DNA of 64,000 bases from assembly GCA_002336115.1 (NCBI GenBank), contig DDEN01000004.1:57931-121930 (forward strand). The letters are read 5' to 3'. This document shows positions 15,826-23,908 of this stretch, piece by piece. This DNA comes from Chitinophagaceae bacterium UBA1953. GTDB lineage: Bacteria; Bacteroidota; Bacteroidia; Chitinophagales; Chitinophagaceae. The first letter of the stretch is position 1. Each line of letters opens with the position of its first letter. The notes beneath the pieces are model-generated. The model had not been told where the DNA came from and ran no database searches. It worked only from the letters and a program-made list of their open reading frames with translations. Position numbers and translations under genes: made by a program.

Positions 15826-17181
15826 ATGTCATCCCGCAGGCAATTTATTAAAGATGGCTTGTTGACATCAGCAGGGTTAACGATTGCTTCAACTGGCTTT
15901 TCATCTTTCACTATTGGACAAAAATCAAAAGTTATTATTATCGGCGCAGGCTTTTCAGGCCTTGCAGCAGCCTATCAACTCAAAAAGAAAGGAATTGATG
16001 TGATAGTGCTTGAGGCAAGGAATCGTGTTGGCGGAAGAGTATTTTCTTATAACATGGATGCAAAAGAAAAACTGAATGTTGAGTTAGGTGGCGAATGGAT
16101 CTCAGCATCACATGAACGTATTCTTGGCTTATGTAATGAACTTCATCTTCCATTACAGGATAATCTGTTAGAAGCTGATCTGCTTTACAAAAACAAATAT
16201 TCAAAGCACGGTGCCTGGGGTTATTCTCCTGAATGGCAAAAGAAAATTTCCAAGCTAAAACTTGATTTCACCGATCTGCAACCCGAACAGCAAAACGAAA
16301 TGGACAAGCTTGACTGGTGGCGTTTTCTTCTGAATAATGGTTGTGATGGAGCTGATCTTGATATGCAGAATCTTATTGACAGTATTGATTTTGGCGAAAG
16401 CATCAGGCAGGTTTCTGCATATACTTCATTGAAACATTTCACTTCAGTTGCAGAAAAAAAAGAATTGCCTTATAAAGTTGCAGGGGGTAACAGTAAACTT
16501 GCAGAGGCATTAGCAGAAAAAATAGGAAAGGAGAATGTAAAACTGAATTACCAGGTTAAACGGATTGAACAGGGCAATAATGTAAAAGTTACCTGCACAA
16601 ACAGCGAAGTGTTTGAAGCTGATAAAATTATCTGTTCGGTTCCTACATTGGCACTGAAAAAAATAGAATGGATGCCTGCACTTCCTGTGGATAAGGTTGA
16701 TGCAATTAATGAACTGCAGTACAGCCGTGTAAATAAAAATCCAATCTTATTTAATAAACGTTTCTGGAACAATGAGCGGTTTGATATAATAACTGATACT
16801 CCTGCTCATTTTATTTATCACGGAACAAAAGATCAGCGTTCTGCAAAAGGCGTTCTTATATCATACACCATTGGAGATAAGGCTGATGTTATTGCAAAAC
16901 AAAGCGATAGCAATCGGGTTATGTTTATGCAGGAAGCTCTTCAACCGGCATTTACTAATGTCAGGCCGATGGCAGAAAAACAGTTCAACTACTATTGGGG
17001 CGATGATGAATTTTCAAAAGGCGGTTTTTCTGTTTACAGACCGGGTCAGTGGTTCAGGTTAAGACCTGTACTTCAAAAGCCTTTCCTCAATACACTGTTT
17101 GCAGGTGAACATATTGCAGACCTGCAGGCTTCAATGGAAGGTGCCATTGCTACAGGCGAACTTGCAGCCGCAGCCATTTAA
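15826..17181 (+). CDS. Tat-exported flavin amine oxidase
   Basis: FAD-dependent monoamine-oxidase family enzyme that oxidises an amine to an imine with reduction of oxygen. 451 residues. The N-terminus SSRRQFIKDG matches the twin-arginine consensus and is followed by a hydrophobic stretch (LLTSAGLTIASTGFSSF), indicating export of the folded flavoprotein. The FAD Rossmann motif VIIIGAGFSGLAAAYQL and VLEARNRVGGRV come next (about 35-72), and the C-terminal flavin-binding segment FAGEHIADLQASMEGAIATG closes the fold. The substrate cannot be predicted. The gene stands alone between the desulfurase and a terminator. Confidence 0.85.
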   Translation: MSSRRQFIKDGLLTSAGLTIASTGFSSFTIGQKSKVIIIGAGFSGLAAAYQLKKKGIDVIVLEARNRVGGRVFSYNMDAKEKLNVELGGEWISASHERILGLCNELHLPLQDNLLEADLLYKNKYSKHGAWGYSPEWQKKISKLKLDFTDLQPEQQNEMDKLDWWRFLLNNGCDGADLDMQNLIDSIDFGESIRQVSAYTSLKHFTSVAEKKELPYKVAGGNSKLAEALAEKIGKENVKLNYQVKRIEQGNNVKVTCTNSEVFEADKIICSVPTLALKKIEWMPALPVDKVDAINELQYSRVNKNPILFNKRFWNNERFDIITDTPAHFIYHGTKDQRSAKGVLISYTIGDKADVIAKQSDSNRVMFMQEALQPAFTNVRPMAEKQFNYYWGDDEFSKGGFSVYRPGQWFRLRPVLQKPFLNTLFAGEHIADLQASMEGAIATGELAAAAI

Positions 17182-17197
17182 ACAATACTTTTTTTTG

Positions 17198-17240
17198 ATT
17201 TTGCAGAAATAGCGCAAACGTTATTTCTGCAAAATTTTAT
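17198..17240 (+). terminator. Intrinsic terminator after the amine oxidase gene
   Basis: Perfect 14-bp stem ATTTTGCAGAAATA / TATTTCTGCAAAAT with a 10-base loop, followed by TTTATTG. Confidence 0.8.
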
Positions 17241-17271
17241 TGTTTACAGCAAACGAAAGTAAATACCTTTC
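17240..17271 (+). promoter_or_regulatory. Promoter of the GH13 lipoprotein gene
   Basis: TTG at 17240-17242 and TACCTTTC at 17264-17271 (one base off TAnnTTTG) with 21 bases between, the spacing expected for the Bacteroidota -33/-7 pair; 18 bases from the ATG at 17290. Confidence 0.45.
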
Positions 17272-17289
17272 CTTTTTAAATTTTTCATT

Positions 17290-18648
17290 ATGATTTTACG
17301 TAAAACGATGTTTGCCGTTGTTGCCGGTACTTTATTATTTACCGGCTGCAAGCTGATGCCAAAAGATGAAGAAAAGGCAACTGCATCTTCTGCCTTTCCC
17401 GAATTTATTAAACAATCAAATATTTATGAAGTAAATGTGCGCCAATATACACCTGAAGGCACATTTAAAGCATTTGAAAAATCGCTTCCACGCTTAAAGG
17501 AAATGGGAGTTGATATTTTATGGTTTATGCCCATTACTCCCATCAGTAAAGTTGACAGGAAAGGTGCTTTGGGAAGTTATTATGCTGTTGCAGATTATGA
17601 AGCTATTAATCCTGAGTTTGGAACAATGGATGACTGGAAAGCGCTTGTACAGAAGGCACATGAAATGGGCTTTAAAGTAATTACCGATTGGGTAGCTAAC
17701 CATTCCGGTGCTGACAACCGCTGGATTCAAAGTAATCCTGATTTTTATATTAAACAAAAAGATGGAAAGCTTGCTTATGCGTTCGACTGGACAGACACAA
17801 GAGATCTTAACTACTGGAACCCTGTTTTACAGGACAGCATGATTAATGCAATGAAATTCTGGCTGAATGAGACAAAGATTGATGGGTTCCGTTGCGATGT
17901 GGCGGGCGAAGTTCCACGTAGTTTCTGGCAACATGCAATTGCCGAACTGAAGAAAGTAAAACCGGATATTTTTATGCTGGCTGAAGGCGACCAGGCATGG
18001 CTACATGATGCAGGCTTTAATGCTTCATATACATGGGACTTTTTTGCAACAATGAAAAAGGTTGCAAATGGGGAAGCATCGGCTAAAGCGCTTGATACGG
18101 CATGGATGCGTTTTGATAATACATTTTCTCCCGATGCTGTAAAAATGTTCTTTACAAGTAATCATGATGAGAATTCATGGAACAAGGCCGATTATGCTAC
18201 AATGCCCGGCGCAGTGCATGCTCCTTTTGCAGTGTTAACTCAAACCTGGAGAAATTCCCTGCCGCTTATTTACAGCGGTCAGGAAGAACCTTTCCTTGAT
18301 TCACTTTCATTTTTCTATAAGGACACTATTACGTTTGCAAAATTTGAACGGGCTGCATTTTATAAAACATTACTGAATCTGCGGAAGAATACACCGGCAT
18401 TGGCCATTGATGCCAAGTACACAAAACTGGTTTCTGGAAATGATGATGCCGTGTTTGCTTATACAAAGGAAAAAGATGGAAGAAAAGTATTGGTGGTACT
18501 CAATCTTTCAGCAATACCTCAAACAACAACAATTAAGGGCGATATTACCGGTGAACCTGAAAATGTGTTTGCAGCCAAAAAAGAAAAGCTTACTGATGGT
18601 CAAAACTTTTCTTTGGCACCGTGGGGTTATCTTGTGTACAGTTATTAA
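17290..18648 (+). CDS. Alpha-amylase family (GH13) lipoprotein
   Basis: Glycoside hydrolase acting on alpha-glucans, likely lipid-anchored: signal and lipobox are in residues 1-20 (VVAGTLLFTGC, Cys20). 452 residues. The four GH13 regions are present: DWVANH (region I), GFRCDVA with nucleophile Asp203 (II), MLAEGD with acid/base Glu232 (III) and TSNHDEN with transition-state Asp293 (IV). The short C-terminal beta domain ends LAPWGYLVYSY. No SusC/SusD pair or other amylase genes adjoin it, so it is not part of a visible polysaccharide-utilisation locus. It may act on maltodextrin or glycogen-type chains in the periplasm or on the cell surface. Confidence 0.9.
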   Translation: MILRKTMFAVVAGTLLFTGCKLMPKDEEKATASSAFPEFIKQSNIYEVNVRQYTPEGTFKAFEKSLPRLKEMGVDILWFMPITPISKVDRKGALGSYYAVADYEAINPEFGTMDDWKALVQKAHEMGFKVITDWVANHSGADNRWIQSNPDFYIKQKDGKLAYAFDWTDTRDLNYWNPVLQDSMINAMKFWLNETKIDGFRCDVAGEVPRSFWQHAIAELKKVKPDIFMLAEGDQAWLHDAGFNASYTWDFFATMKKVANGEASAKALDTAWMRFDNTFSPDAVKMFFTSNHDENSWNKADYATMPGAVHAPFAVLTQTWRNSLPLIYSGQEEPFLDSLSFFYKDTITFAKFERAAFYKTLLNLRKNTPALAIDAKYTKLVSGNDDAVFAYTKEKDGRKVLVVLNLSAIPQTTTIKGDITGEPENVFAAKKEKLTDGQNFSLAPWGYLVYSY

Positions 18649-18667
18649 TACCGTATAATTATTTTTC

Positions 18668-18702
18668 AAAGCTGAAAGTATTATTATACTTTCAGCTTTT
18701 TT
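18668..18702 (+). terminator. Intrinsic terminator after the GH13 gene
   Basis: AAAGCTGAAAGTA / TACTTTCAGCTTT stem followed by a T-rich run. Confidence 0.85.
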
Positions 18703-18764
18703 ATTTTTGAATTGTTGAAGCAGCAAAAAGCTTCGCTTTGTAATCAATAACCAAATACTGGCTT

Positions 18765-18772
18765 TATTTTTG
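18765..18772 (+). promoter_or_regulatory. -7 promoter element (TATTTTTG) for the PorG-like gene
   Basis: Exact TAnnTTTG match 14 bases before the ATG at 18787; TTTG at 18737-18740 is a weak -33 candidate (24 bases apart). Confidence 0.5.
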
Positions 18773-18786
18773 CGAAACAGAATTTC

Positions 18787-19677
18787 ATGAAAAAACCAAT
18801 TTTCACTATCTGCCTCAGCTTTGTTATTGTTATTCACCTTTCTGCACAGGATATTCGGTTAAACCTTTTTGCAGGAACGGCAAATTATAACGGGGATCTA
18901 CAGTCAAAACAAATCACATTTCAGCAGGCAAGGTTTTCTCTCGGCACATGGATAAGCTATGATCTCAGTTCAAAATTGATGCTTCGGGGCGGATTACATT
19001 ATGCACAGGTGCAAGGTGCCGACAGGTATCAATCCAATCCACAGAACGTTCTGCGTAACCTGAGTTTTGCAACGAATATATGGGAACTGCATGCTGGTGG
19101 CGAATATCATTTTCTTGGAATGGACGACAGGGTGTTTTCACCATACATTTTTGCGGGTGTGGCTGGTTTTCATTATAATCCTTATGCTTACACTTCTTCA
19201 GGCAATAAAGTCTATCTAAAACAACTTTCAACCGAAGGACAAGGATTAGCTGCTTACCCTGACCGTAAGCCTTACAGCCTTACCCAATTGGCAATACCTT
19301 TTGGTTTGGGACTCAGAATGGTATTAACTGAAAAGGTTGATGTTGGTGCAGAATTCGGTTATCGAAAAACCTTCACCGATTATATGGATGATGTAAGCAG
19401 ATCATATGTTGATCCTGCTGAATTTACAAATCCGCTGTCTTACTCAATGTCGTACAGAACACCTGAATTATCAGGGCATACAACCGATCCTTACCCTGTT
19501 GAATTTGAAAAACGTGGAGGCTCTAGGTACAAAGACAACTATTATTTTATAGGAATTACATTCAGTTACAAGCTTACACATAACAGCAGTTATTCTGCCC
19601 GAAATGGAAGTTTTAGCAGTGGAAAAAGAGGAGGGAAACGTAAATCAAACCTTGGTTGCCCCACAAATGTATTCTAA
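18787..19677 (+). CDS. DUF6089 outer-membrane protein, PorG-like
   Basis: 296 residues with a Sec signal (MKKPIFTICLSFVIVIHLSAQ). The mature part has an eight-stranded-barrel-like pattern of alternating residues: LNLFAGTANYNGDLQ at the N-terminus, FSPYIFAGVAGFHYNPYAY in the middle, FGLGLRMVLTEKVDVGAEFGYRKTFTDYMDDVS and DNYYFIGITFSYKL near the end. The 'ANYNGDLQ' start and 'TDYMDDVS' motif are typical of DUF6089, the family of PorG, a type IX secretion accessory protein. The Lys/Arg/Gly-rich tail (SGKRGGKRKS) is unusual. A T9SS-type cargo protein is encoded at 42541, consistent with the organism having that system. Assignment to PorG itself is inference. Confidence 0.7.
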   Translation: MKKPIFTICLSFVIVIHLSAQDIRLNLFAGTANYNGDLQSKQITFQQARFSLGTWISYDLSSKLMLRGGLHYAQVQGADRYQSNPQNVLRNLSFATNIWELHAGGEYHFLGMDDRVFSPYIFAGVAGFHYNPYAYTSSGNKVYLKQLSTEGQGLAAYPDRKPYSLTQLAIPFGLGLRMVLTEKVDVGAEFGYRKTFTDYMDDVSRSYVDPAEFTNPLSYSMSYRTPELSGHTTDPYPVEFEKRGGSRYKDNYYFIGITFSYKLTHNSSYSARNGSFSSGKRGGKRKSNLGCPTNVF

Positions 19678-19735
19678 TGACAGTTTTGATTTAGTTTTCG
19701 CCGTTTTCTTTTCCACAAACTGAATTAAATTGTTG

Positions 19736-19763
19736 AAAAACAGCCAAAATAAAGGCTGTTTTT
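19736..19763 (+). terminator. Intrinsic terminator before gyrA
   Basis: AAAAACAGCC / GGCTGTTTTT stem; ends the PorG-like transcript. Confidence 0.75.
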
Positions 19764-19788
19764 CTGCTTTCATCCCCATGCTTTTCGG

Positions 19789-19796
19789 TATCTTTG
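19789..19796 (+). promoter_or_regulatory. -7 promoter element (TATCTTTG) for gyrA
   Basis: Exact TAnnTTTG match. It places transcription start near 19802, which excludes the upstream in-frame TTG at 19794 and supports the ATG at 19815. Confidence 0.6.
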
Positions 19797-19814
19797 GCCG
19801 CTTTATTTTTTACT

Positions 19815-22394
19815 ATGGATCAAAACGAAAATACAATGGAGAACGGCCAGGAAAACGTTGGTCGTATTATTCCGGTTAATATTGAGGAACAAATGAAAAC
19901 TGCCTACATAGATTATTCTATGTCGGTTATTGTGGGGCGTGCTTTGCCCGATGTGAGAGATGGTTTAAAACCTGTTCATCGTCGTATCCTTTTTGCCATG
20001 AACGAACTCGGCCTTCAATACAACAAAGCCTATAAGAAAAGTGCCAGGGTGGTTGGGGAAGTGCTGGGTAAATATCATCCGCATGGCGATAGTTCGGTGT
20101 ACGATGCAATGGTGCGTATGGCCCAGGAATGGAGTATGCGTTATACATTGGTTGATGGACAGGGTAACTTTGGTAACCAGGATGGAGATGGCCCTGCAGC
20201 AATGCGTTACACTGAAGTACGCATGCAGCGCTTAACTGAAAACATGATGGAAGATATCGACAAAGAAACTGTCGATTTCCAGCTCAACTTCGATGATTCT
20301 GAAAAAGAACCCACTGTACTTCCCACACGTATTCCCAACCTGCTTGTAAACGGATCAAGTGGTATTGCTGTAGGTATGGCAACCAACATGATGCCTCATA
20401 ACCTCAGCGAAGTAATTGATGGCTGTATAGCTTTCATTGATAACAGGGAAATTACCATTGATGAGTTGATGAAGCATGTTAAAGCTCCCGATTTCCCAAC
20501 TGCTGGAACAATTTACGGTACAGAAGGAATTAAAGCTGCTTATCATTACGGAAGAGGAAGAGTGGTATTGCGTGGTAAATTAAGTATTGAAACAAAAACA
20601 AGCGGCAGAGAGCAGATCATCATCACCGAAGTGCCTTACCAGGTAAACAGGGATGCGTTGACTGATAAAATCGGTCAGCTTGTAAATGATAAAGTCATTG
20701 AAGGTATTGTACACGTTAACAATGAAAGTAATCAGAAGGAAGGCACCAGAATTGTAATTGATCTGAAACGTGATGCAGTAGCCAACGTAATTGTAAACCA
20801 GCTTTACAAATTTACTGAACTGCAGACTTCTTATGGCATCAACAATGTTGCACTTGTAAAGGGCAGGCCCAAAATATTAAACCTGAAAGACCTGATTTCA
20901 GAGTTTGTGGACTTCCGCCACGAAGTGGTTGTGCGCCGTACAAAATATGAATTACGCAAAGCAGAAGAAAGAGCACATATTTTACAAGGTTACTTAATTG
21001 CTCTGGATCACCTTGATGAAGTGATTTCGTTAATACGTAATTCAGCCAACCCTGAAATTGCTAAGGAAAACCTGATTACCGCAGGATGGGGATTGGATGA
21101 AATACAGGCAAAAGCTATTCTTGAACTGCGTTTGCAGCGATTAACAGGAATGGAGCGTGACAAGATCAAGAATGAATATGACGAGTTAATGAAGTTGATT
21201 GCCCACCTCAACGAATTACTGGGTAATGAAAGCATGCGTTTTGAACTCATCAAAACAGAATTGCTTGAAATCAAAACCAAGTTTGGCGATGCACGTAAAA
21301 CTGAAATTACGTACCTCGACGATGAAGTTAGAATTGAAGACCTGATTAAAGAAGAAGATGTGGTGATTACCATTTCACATCTTGGATATATCAAACGTAC
21401 ATCGGCAACTGAATACCGCCAGCAGCGCAGAGGCGGCAGAGGAGCTATCGGTAGCAAAACAAGGGAAGAAGATTATGTAGAACATTTATTTGTTGCATCT
21501 ACACATCATACCTTGCTTTTCTTTACTGAAAAAGGAAGATGTTACTGGCTTAAATCGTACGAAATTCCTGAAGGTGATAAAACAAGCAAGGGAAGAGCTA
21601 TTCAGAACCTGATGCAATTGCCGCCCGATGATAAAGTACGAGCAATTATTAATGTACCGAATCTGGATGATGAGGAATATGTTAAAAACCATTTCATCGT
21701 ACTTTGCACCAGGAAAGGGATCATTAAGAAAACACTTTTAGAAGATTTTAGCAGAAGGCGTGCAACCGGTGTGAATGCAATTACCATCGTAGAAGGAGAT
21801 CAGTTACTTGAAGCGAAGATGACGGATGGTAACAGTGAAATTATGATGGCAGTGAAAAGCGGAAGAGCTATTCGCTTCCCAGAAGAAAAAGTACGACCAA
21901 CCGGCCGTGGAGCTATTGGTGTTGCTGGTATTGAAGTTGATAATGATAACGATGAAGTGGTTGGTATGATTTGTGTTAATAAAGCTGACACAATAACAAC
22001 TGTACTCGTTGTAAGTGAAAAAGGATTTGGGAAACGTACTGCTGTTGATGAGTACCGCATTACAAACAGAGGAGGAAAAGGCGTAAAAACAATTAATGTA
22101 ACTGAAAAAACAGGAGCTTTGGTTGGGATGCTTGAAGTAAATGAGAAGGAAGACCTCATGATTAGTTGTAAAAGCGGCATCACTATCAGGATGAAGGTAA
22201 ACCAGATCAGTGAACAGGGAAGGGCAACACAGGGAGTAAAACTGATACGGATTGATGAAAGCGATGAAATTGCAGCCATTACCCGTTTAGACGACAACAA
22301 TGGAGAAGAAGATGAATTAACTGATGCCGCCGCTGCCACACCAGATGTGCCTGAAGCGCCGGAAGCAACAGAAGGTTCATTGGAGAACCAGTAA
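19815..22394 (+). CDS. gyrA: DNA gyrase subunit A
   Basis: The A subunit cuts and rejoins DNA in the A2B2 gyrase that introduces negative supercoils. 859 residues. The breakage-reunion domain carries the quinolone-resistance region KYHPHGDSSVYDAM (Ser93 and Asp97, equivalent to E. coli Ser83 and Asp87, i.e. susceptible-type residues) and catalytic Tyr132 in MRYTEVRM. The beta-pinwheel C-terminal domain begins with the GyrA box QRRGGRG (about residue 537), which distinguishes it from ParC. The tail is acidic and Ala/Pro-rich. The ATG at 19815 is preferred over the TTG at 19794 because the latter overlaps the -7 element. Confidence 0.97.
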   Translation: MDQNENTMENGQENVGRIIPVNIEEQMKTAYIDYSMSVIVGRALPDVRDGLKPVHRRILFAMNELGLQYNKAYKKSARVVGEVLGKYHPHGDSSVYDAMVRMAQEWSMRYTLVDGQGNFGNQDGDGPAAMRYTEVRMQRLTENMMEDIDKETVDFQLNFDDSEKEPTVLPTRIPNLLVNGSSGIAVGMATNMMPHNLSEVIDGCIAFIDNREITIDELMKHVKAPDFPTAGTIYGTEGIKAAYHYGRGRVVLRGKLSIETKTSGREQIIITEVPYQVNRDALTDKIGQLVNDKVIEGIVHVNNESNQKEGTRIVIDLKRDAVANVIVNQLYKFTELQTSYGINNVALVKGRPKILNLKDLISEFVDFRHEVVVRRTKYELRKAEERAHILQGYLIALDHLDEVISLIRNSANPEIAKENLITAGWGLDEIQAKAILELRLQRLTGMERDKIKNEYDELMKLIAHLNELLGNESMRFELIKTELLEIKTKFGDARKTEITYLDDEVRIEDLIKEEDVVITISHLGYIKRTSATEYRQQRRGGRGAIGSKTREEDYVEHLFVASTHHTLLFFTEKGRCYWLKSYEIPEGDKTSKGRAIQNLMQLPPDDKVRAIINVPNLDDEEYVKNHFIVLCTRKGIIKKTLLEDFSRRRATGVNAITIVEGDQLLEAKMTDGNSEIMMAVKSGRAIRFPEEKVRPTGRGAIGVAGIEVDNDNDEVVGMICVNKADTITTVLVVSEKGFGKRTAVDEYRITNRGGKGVKTINVTEKTGALVGMLEVNEKEDLMISCKSGITIRMKVNQISEQGRATQGVKLIRIDESDEIAAITRLDDNNGEEDELTDAAAATPDVPEAPEATEGSLENQ

Positions 22395-22426
22395 AACGAA
22401 TATTAATTATCAAATAAAAAAAGAAA

Positions 22427-23689
22427 ATGAAAAAATTTCTTTTCGCAGCGATTGCTGTTATGTTAAGTTTGGGCTTAAAGGCTCAGGATATTAAAAAGGT
22501 CCGCAACTACGCTGATAAAAAAGATTGGGCCAAAGCAAAAGATGCCGTTGATCTTGCTTTAGCAAATGAAAAAGAACAGAAAAATTGGGAAACCTGGTAC
22601 TATAAAGGAGTTATATATTCTCAGGTTGCAAAAGATGCCAATCTGAAAGCAACTGTTCCTGATGCCTGGATGGTTTCATTCAATGCGTTTCAGAAGGCAA
22701 TGGAACTTGATCCAAAGCAGACGGAAGTTTATATGATGACCAAAAACTATCCTGTTTTTGATGACTACGTTGAACTACAACGTGAAGGGAACAATTTCTA
22801 TAATTCAAAGGATTTTGCTTCAGCAATTGTGAAATATAAGCAGGCCGATAGTGTTGGACGGTTCATCTACAAAAACAAGTGGGCATTAACTGCTGTTGAT
22901 ACAATTCTTTATTATTATGCAGGCGCTGCTGCAATGCAGATGGAAAATATGGAAGAAGCAGTACATTTTTTCCAGAAAATATGTGATTCAAGTATTGCGG
23001 GCGAAGGATTTGATGTATGCTACCGTTATGTAACTTATTATTACGATAAAAATAAAGACGAGGCAAAAGCTCAGAAATATGCTGCTTTAGGGCGTAAACT
23101 TTATCCTGCTGACACTTATTATGATAAGCTTGAAATGGATAAGATGAAGAAAAAAGGTGTAAGTCCTGAATTGTTTGCTAAGTACGACGAGGTTCTTGCT
23201 AAGGAGCCAAAGGATTTTGAAATGCGTTACGATTATGCTGCAGAAATGTTCAATTATCTGTATATGGATCAGAAAGTGGCTGCCGCAGAAAAACAGGCTT
23301 TCTTTGAAAAAATCGTAAGCCAGTTGAAAATATGTGTTGAACAGAATCCGAAGGAACCGGATGGTCATTTGCTGTTAGGTAAAACTTATTTTAACGAGGC
23401 TGCTGCGATGCAGGAAGAACTGAAAACCGTAAAGGGAACAACCCCTGCTGATACCCAGAAGAAAACCGATATGAAGAAAAAAATGGAAGACCGCATGAAA
23501 GAAGCAATTCCATATTTTGAAACTGCACTTGGTATTTATGAAGGAATGTCGGCCGATCAGTTAAAAGACCGCAGAACCAAGAACGAATATAAGTCAACTT
23601 TGTATTTGTTAACTGATGCATACAGATTCCTTGGTAACACAGAAAAAGAGAAAATGTATCAGAAGAAATATGATGTTTTAAATCAATAA
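22427..23689 (+). CDS. Exported tetratricopeptide-repeat protein
   Basis: 420 residues with a Sec signal (MKKFLFAAIAVMLSLGLKAQ). The mature protein is helical with several TPR-like units: WYYKGVIYSQVAKDA, NNFYNSKDFASAIVKYKQAD, YYYAGAAAMQMENMEEAVHFF, DGHLLLGKTYFNEAAAMQ and YLLTDAYRFLGNTEKEKMY. Probably a periplasmic scaffold or assembly protein; no catalytic motif. It begins 32 bases after gyrA without a clear terminator between, so some read-through from gyrA is likely, and it ends in a double terminator. Similar TPR proteins often sit next to gyrA in this group; the function is unknown. Confidence 0.75.
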   Translation: MKKFLFAAIAVMLSLGLKAQDIKKVRNYADKKDWAKAKDAVDLALANEKEQKNWETWYYKGVIYSQVAKDANLKATVPDAWMVSFNAFQKAMELDPKQTEVYMMTKNYPVFDDYVELQREGNNFYNSKDFASAIVKYKQADSVGRFIYKNKWALTAVDTILYYYAGAAAMQMENMEEAVHFFQKICDSSIAGEGFDVCYRYVTYYYDKNKDEAKAQKYAALGRKLYPADTYYDKLEMDKMKKKGVSPELFAKYDEVLAKEPKDFEMRYDYAAEMFNYLYMDQKVAAAEKQAFFEKIVSQLKICVEQNPKEPDGHLLLGKTYFNEAAAMQEELKTVKGTTPADTQKKTDMKKKMEDRMKEAIPYFETALGIYEGMSADQLKDRRTKNEYKSTLYLLTDAYRFLGNTEKEKMYQKKYDVLNQ

Positions 23690-23710
23690 TTGAAAATTAC
23701 CTCTTTTAAA

Positions 23711-23743
23711 AATGTCCCGGACAATCAAGGCCGGGACATTTTT
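23711..23743 (+). terminator. Intrinsic terminator after the TPR gene
   Basis: Perfect 10-bp stem AATGTCCCGG / CCGGGACATT and T-rich tail. Confidence 0.85.
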
Positions 23744-23751
23744 AGTTGATG

Positions 23752-23795
23752 AAAAAGGTTGAATTGTTAATGCTTTAATAATTCAACCTTTTTTT
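23752..23795. terminator. Second, A/T-flanked hairpin directly after the first terminator
   Basis: 14-bp stem AAAAAGGTTGAATT / AATTCAACCTTTTT with a 14-base loop; has T-runs in both directions. A back-up terminator for the TPR gene, or one that shields the next gene. Confidence 0.65.
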
Positions 23796-23908
23796 AAAGC
23801 TGTTCATTTAAATACCCAACCTTTTCTTTCAACCCCATCATCTGTAAAGAAGAACATCGATTTTTGGGAATGCTATACCCAAATAAGACTTAACCAAAAA
23901 CCATACAA

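Noticed and set aside
17290..18648. Polysaccharide-utilisation locus around the GH13 lipoprotein
   Set aside because: No SusC/SusD homologues or regulator next to it.
21008..22339. Long minus-strand open frames opposite gyrA (149 and 179 codons)
   Set aside because: Low-complexity Ser/Leu/Ile-rich translations complementary to a clearly conserved gene; no start signals.
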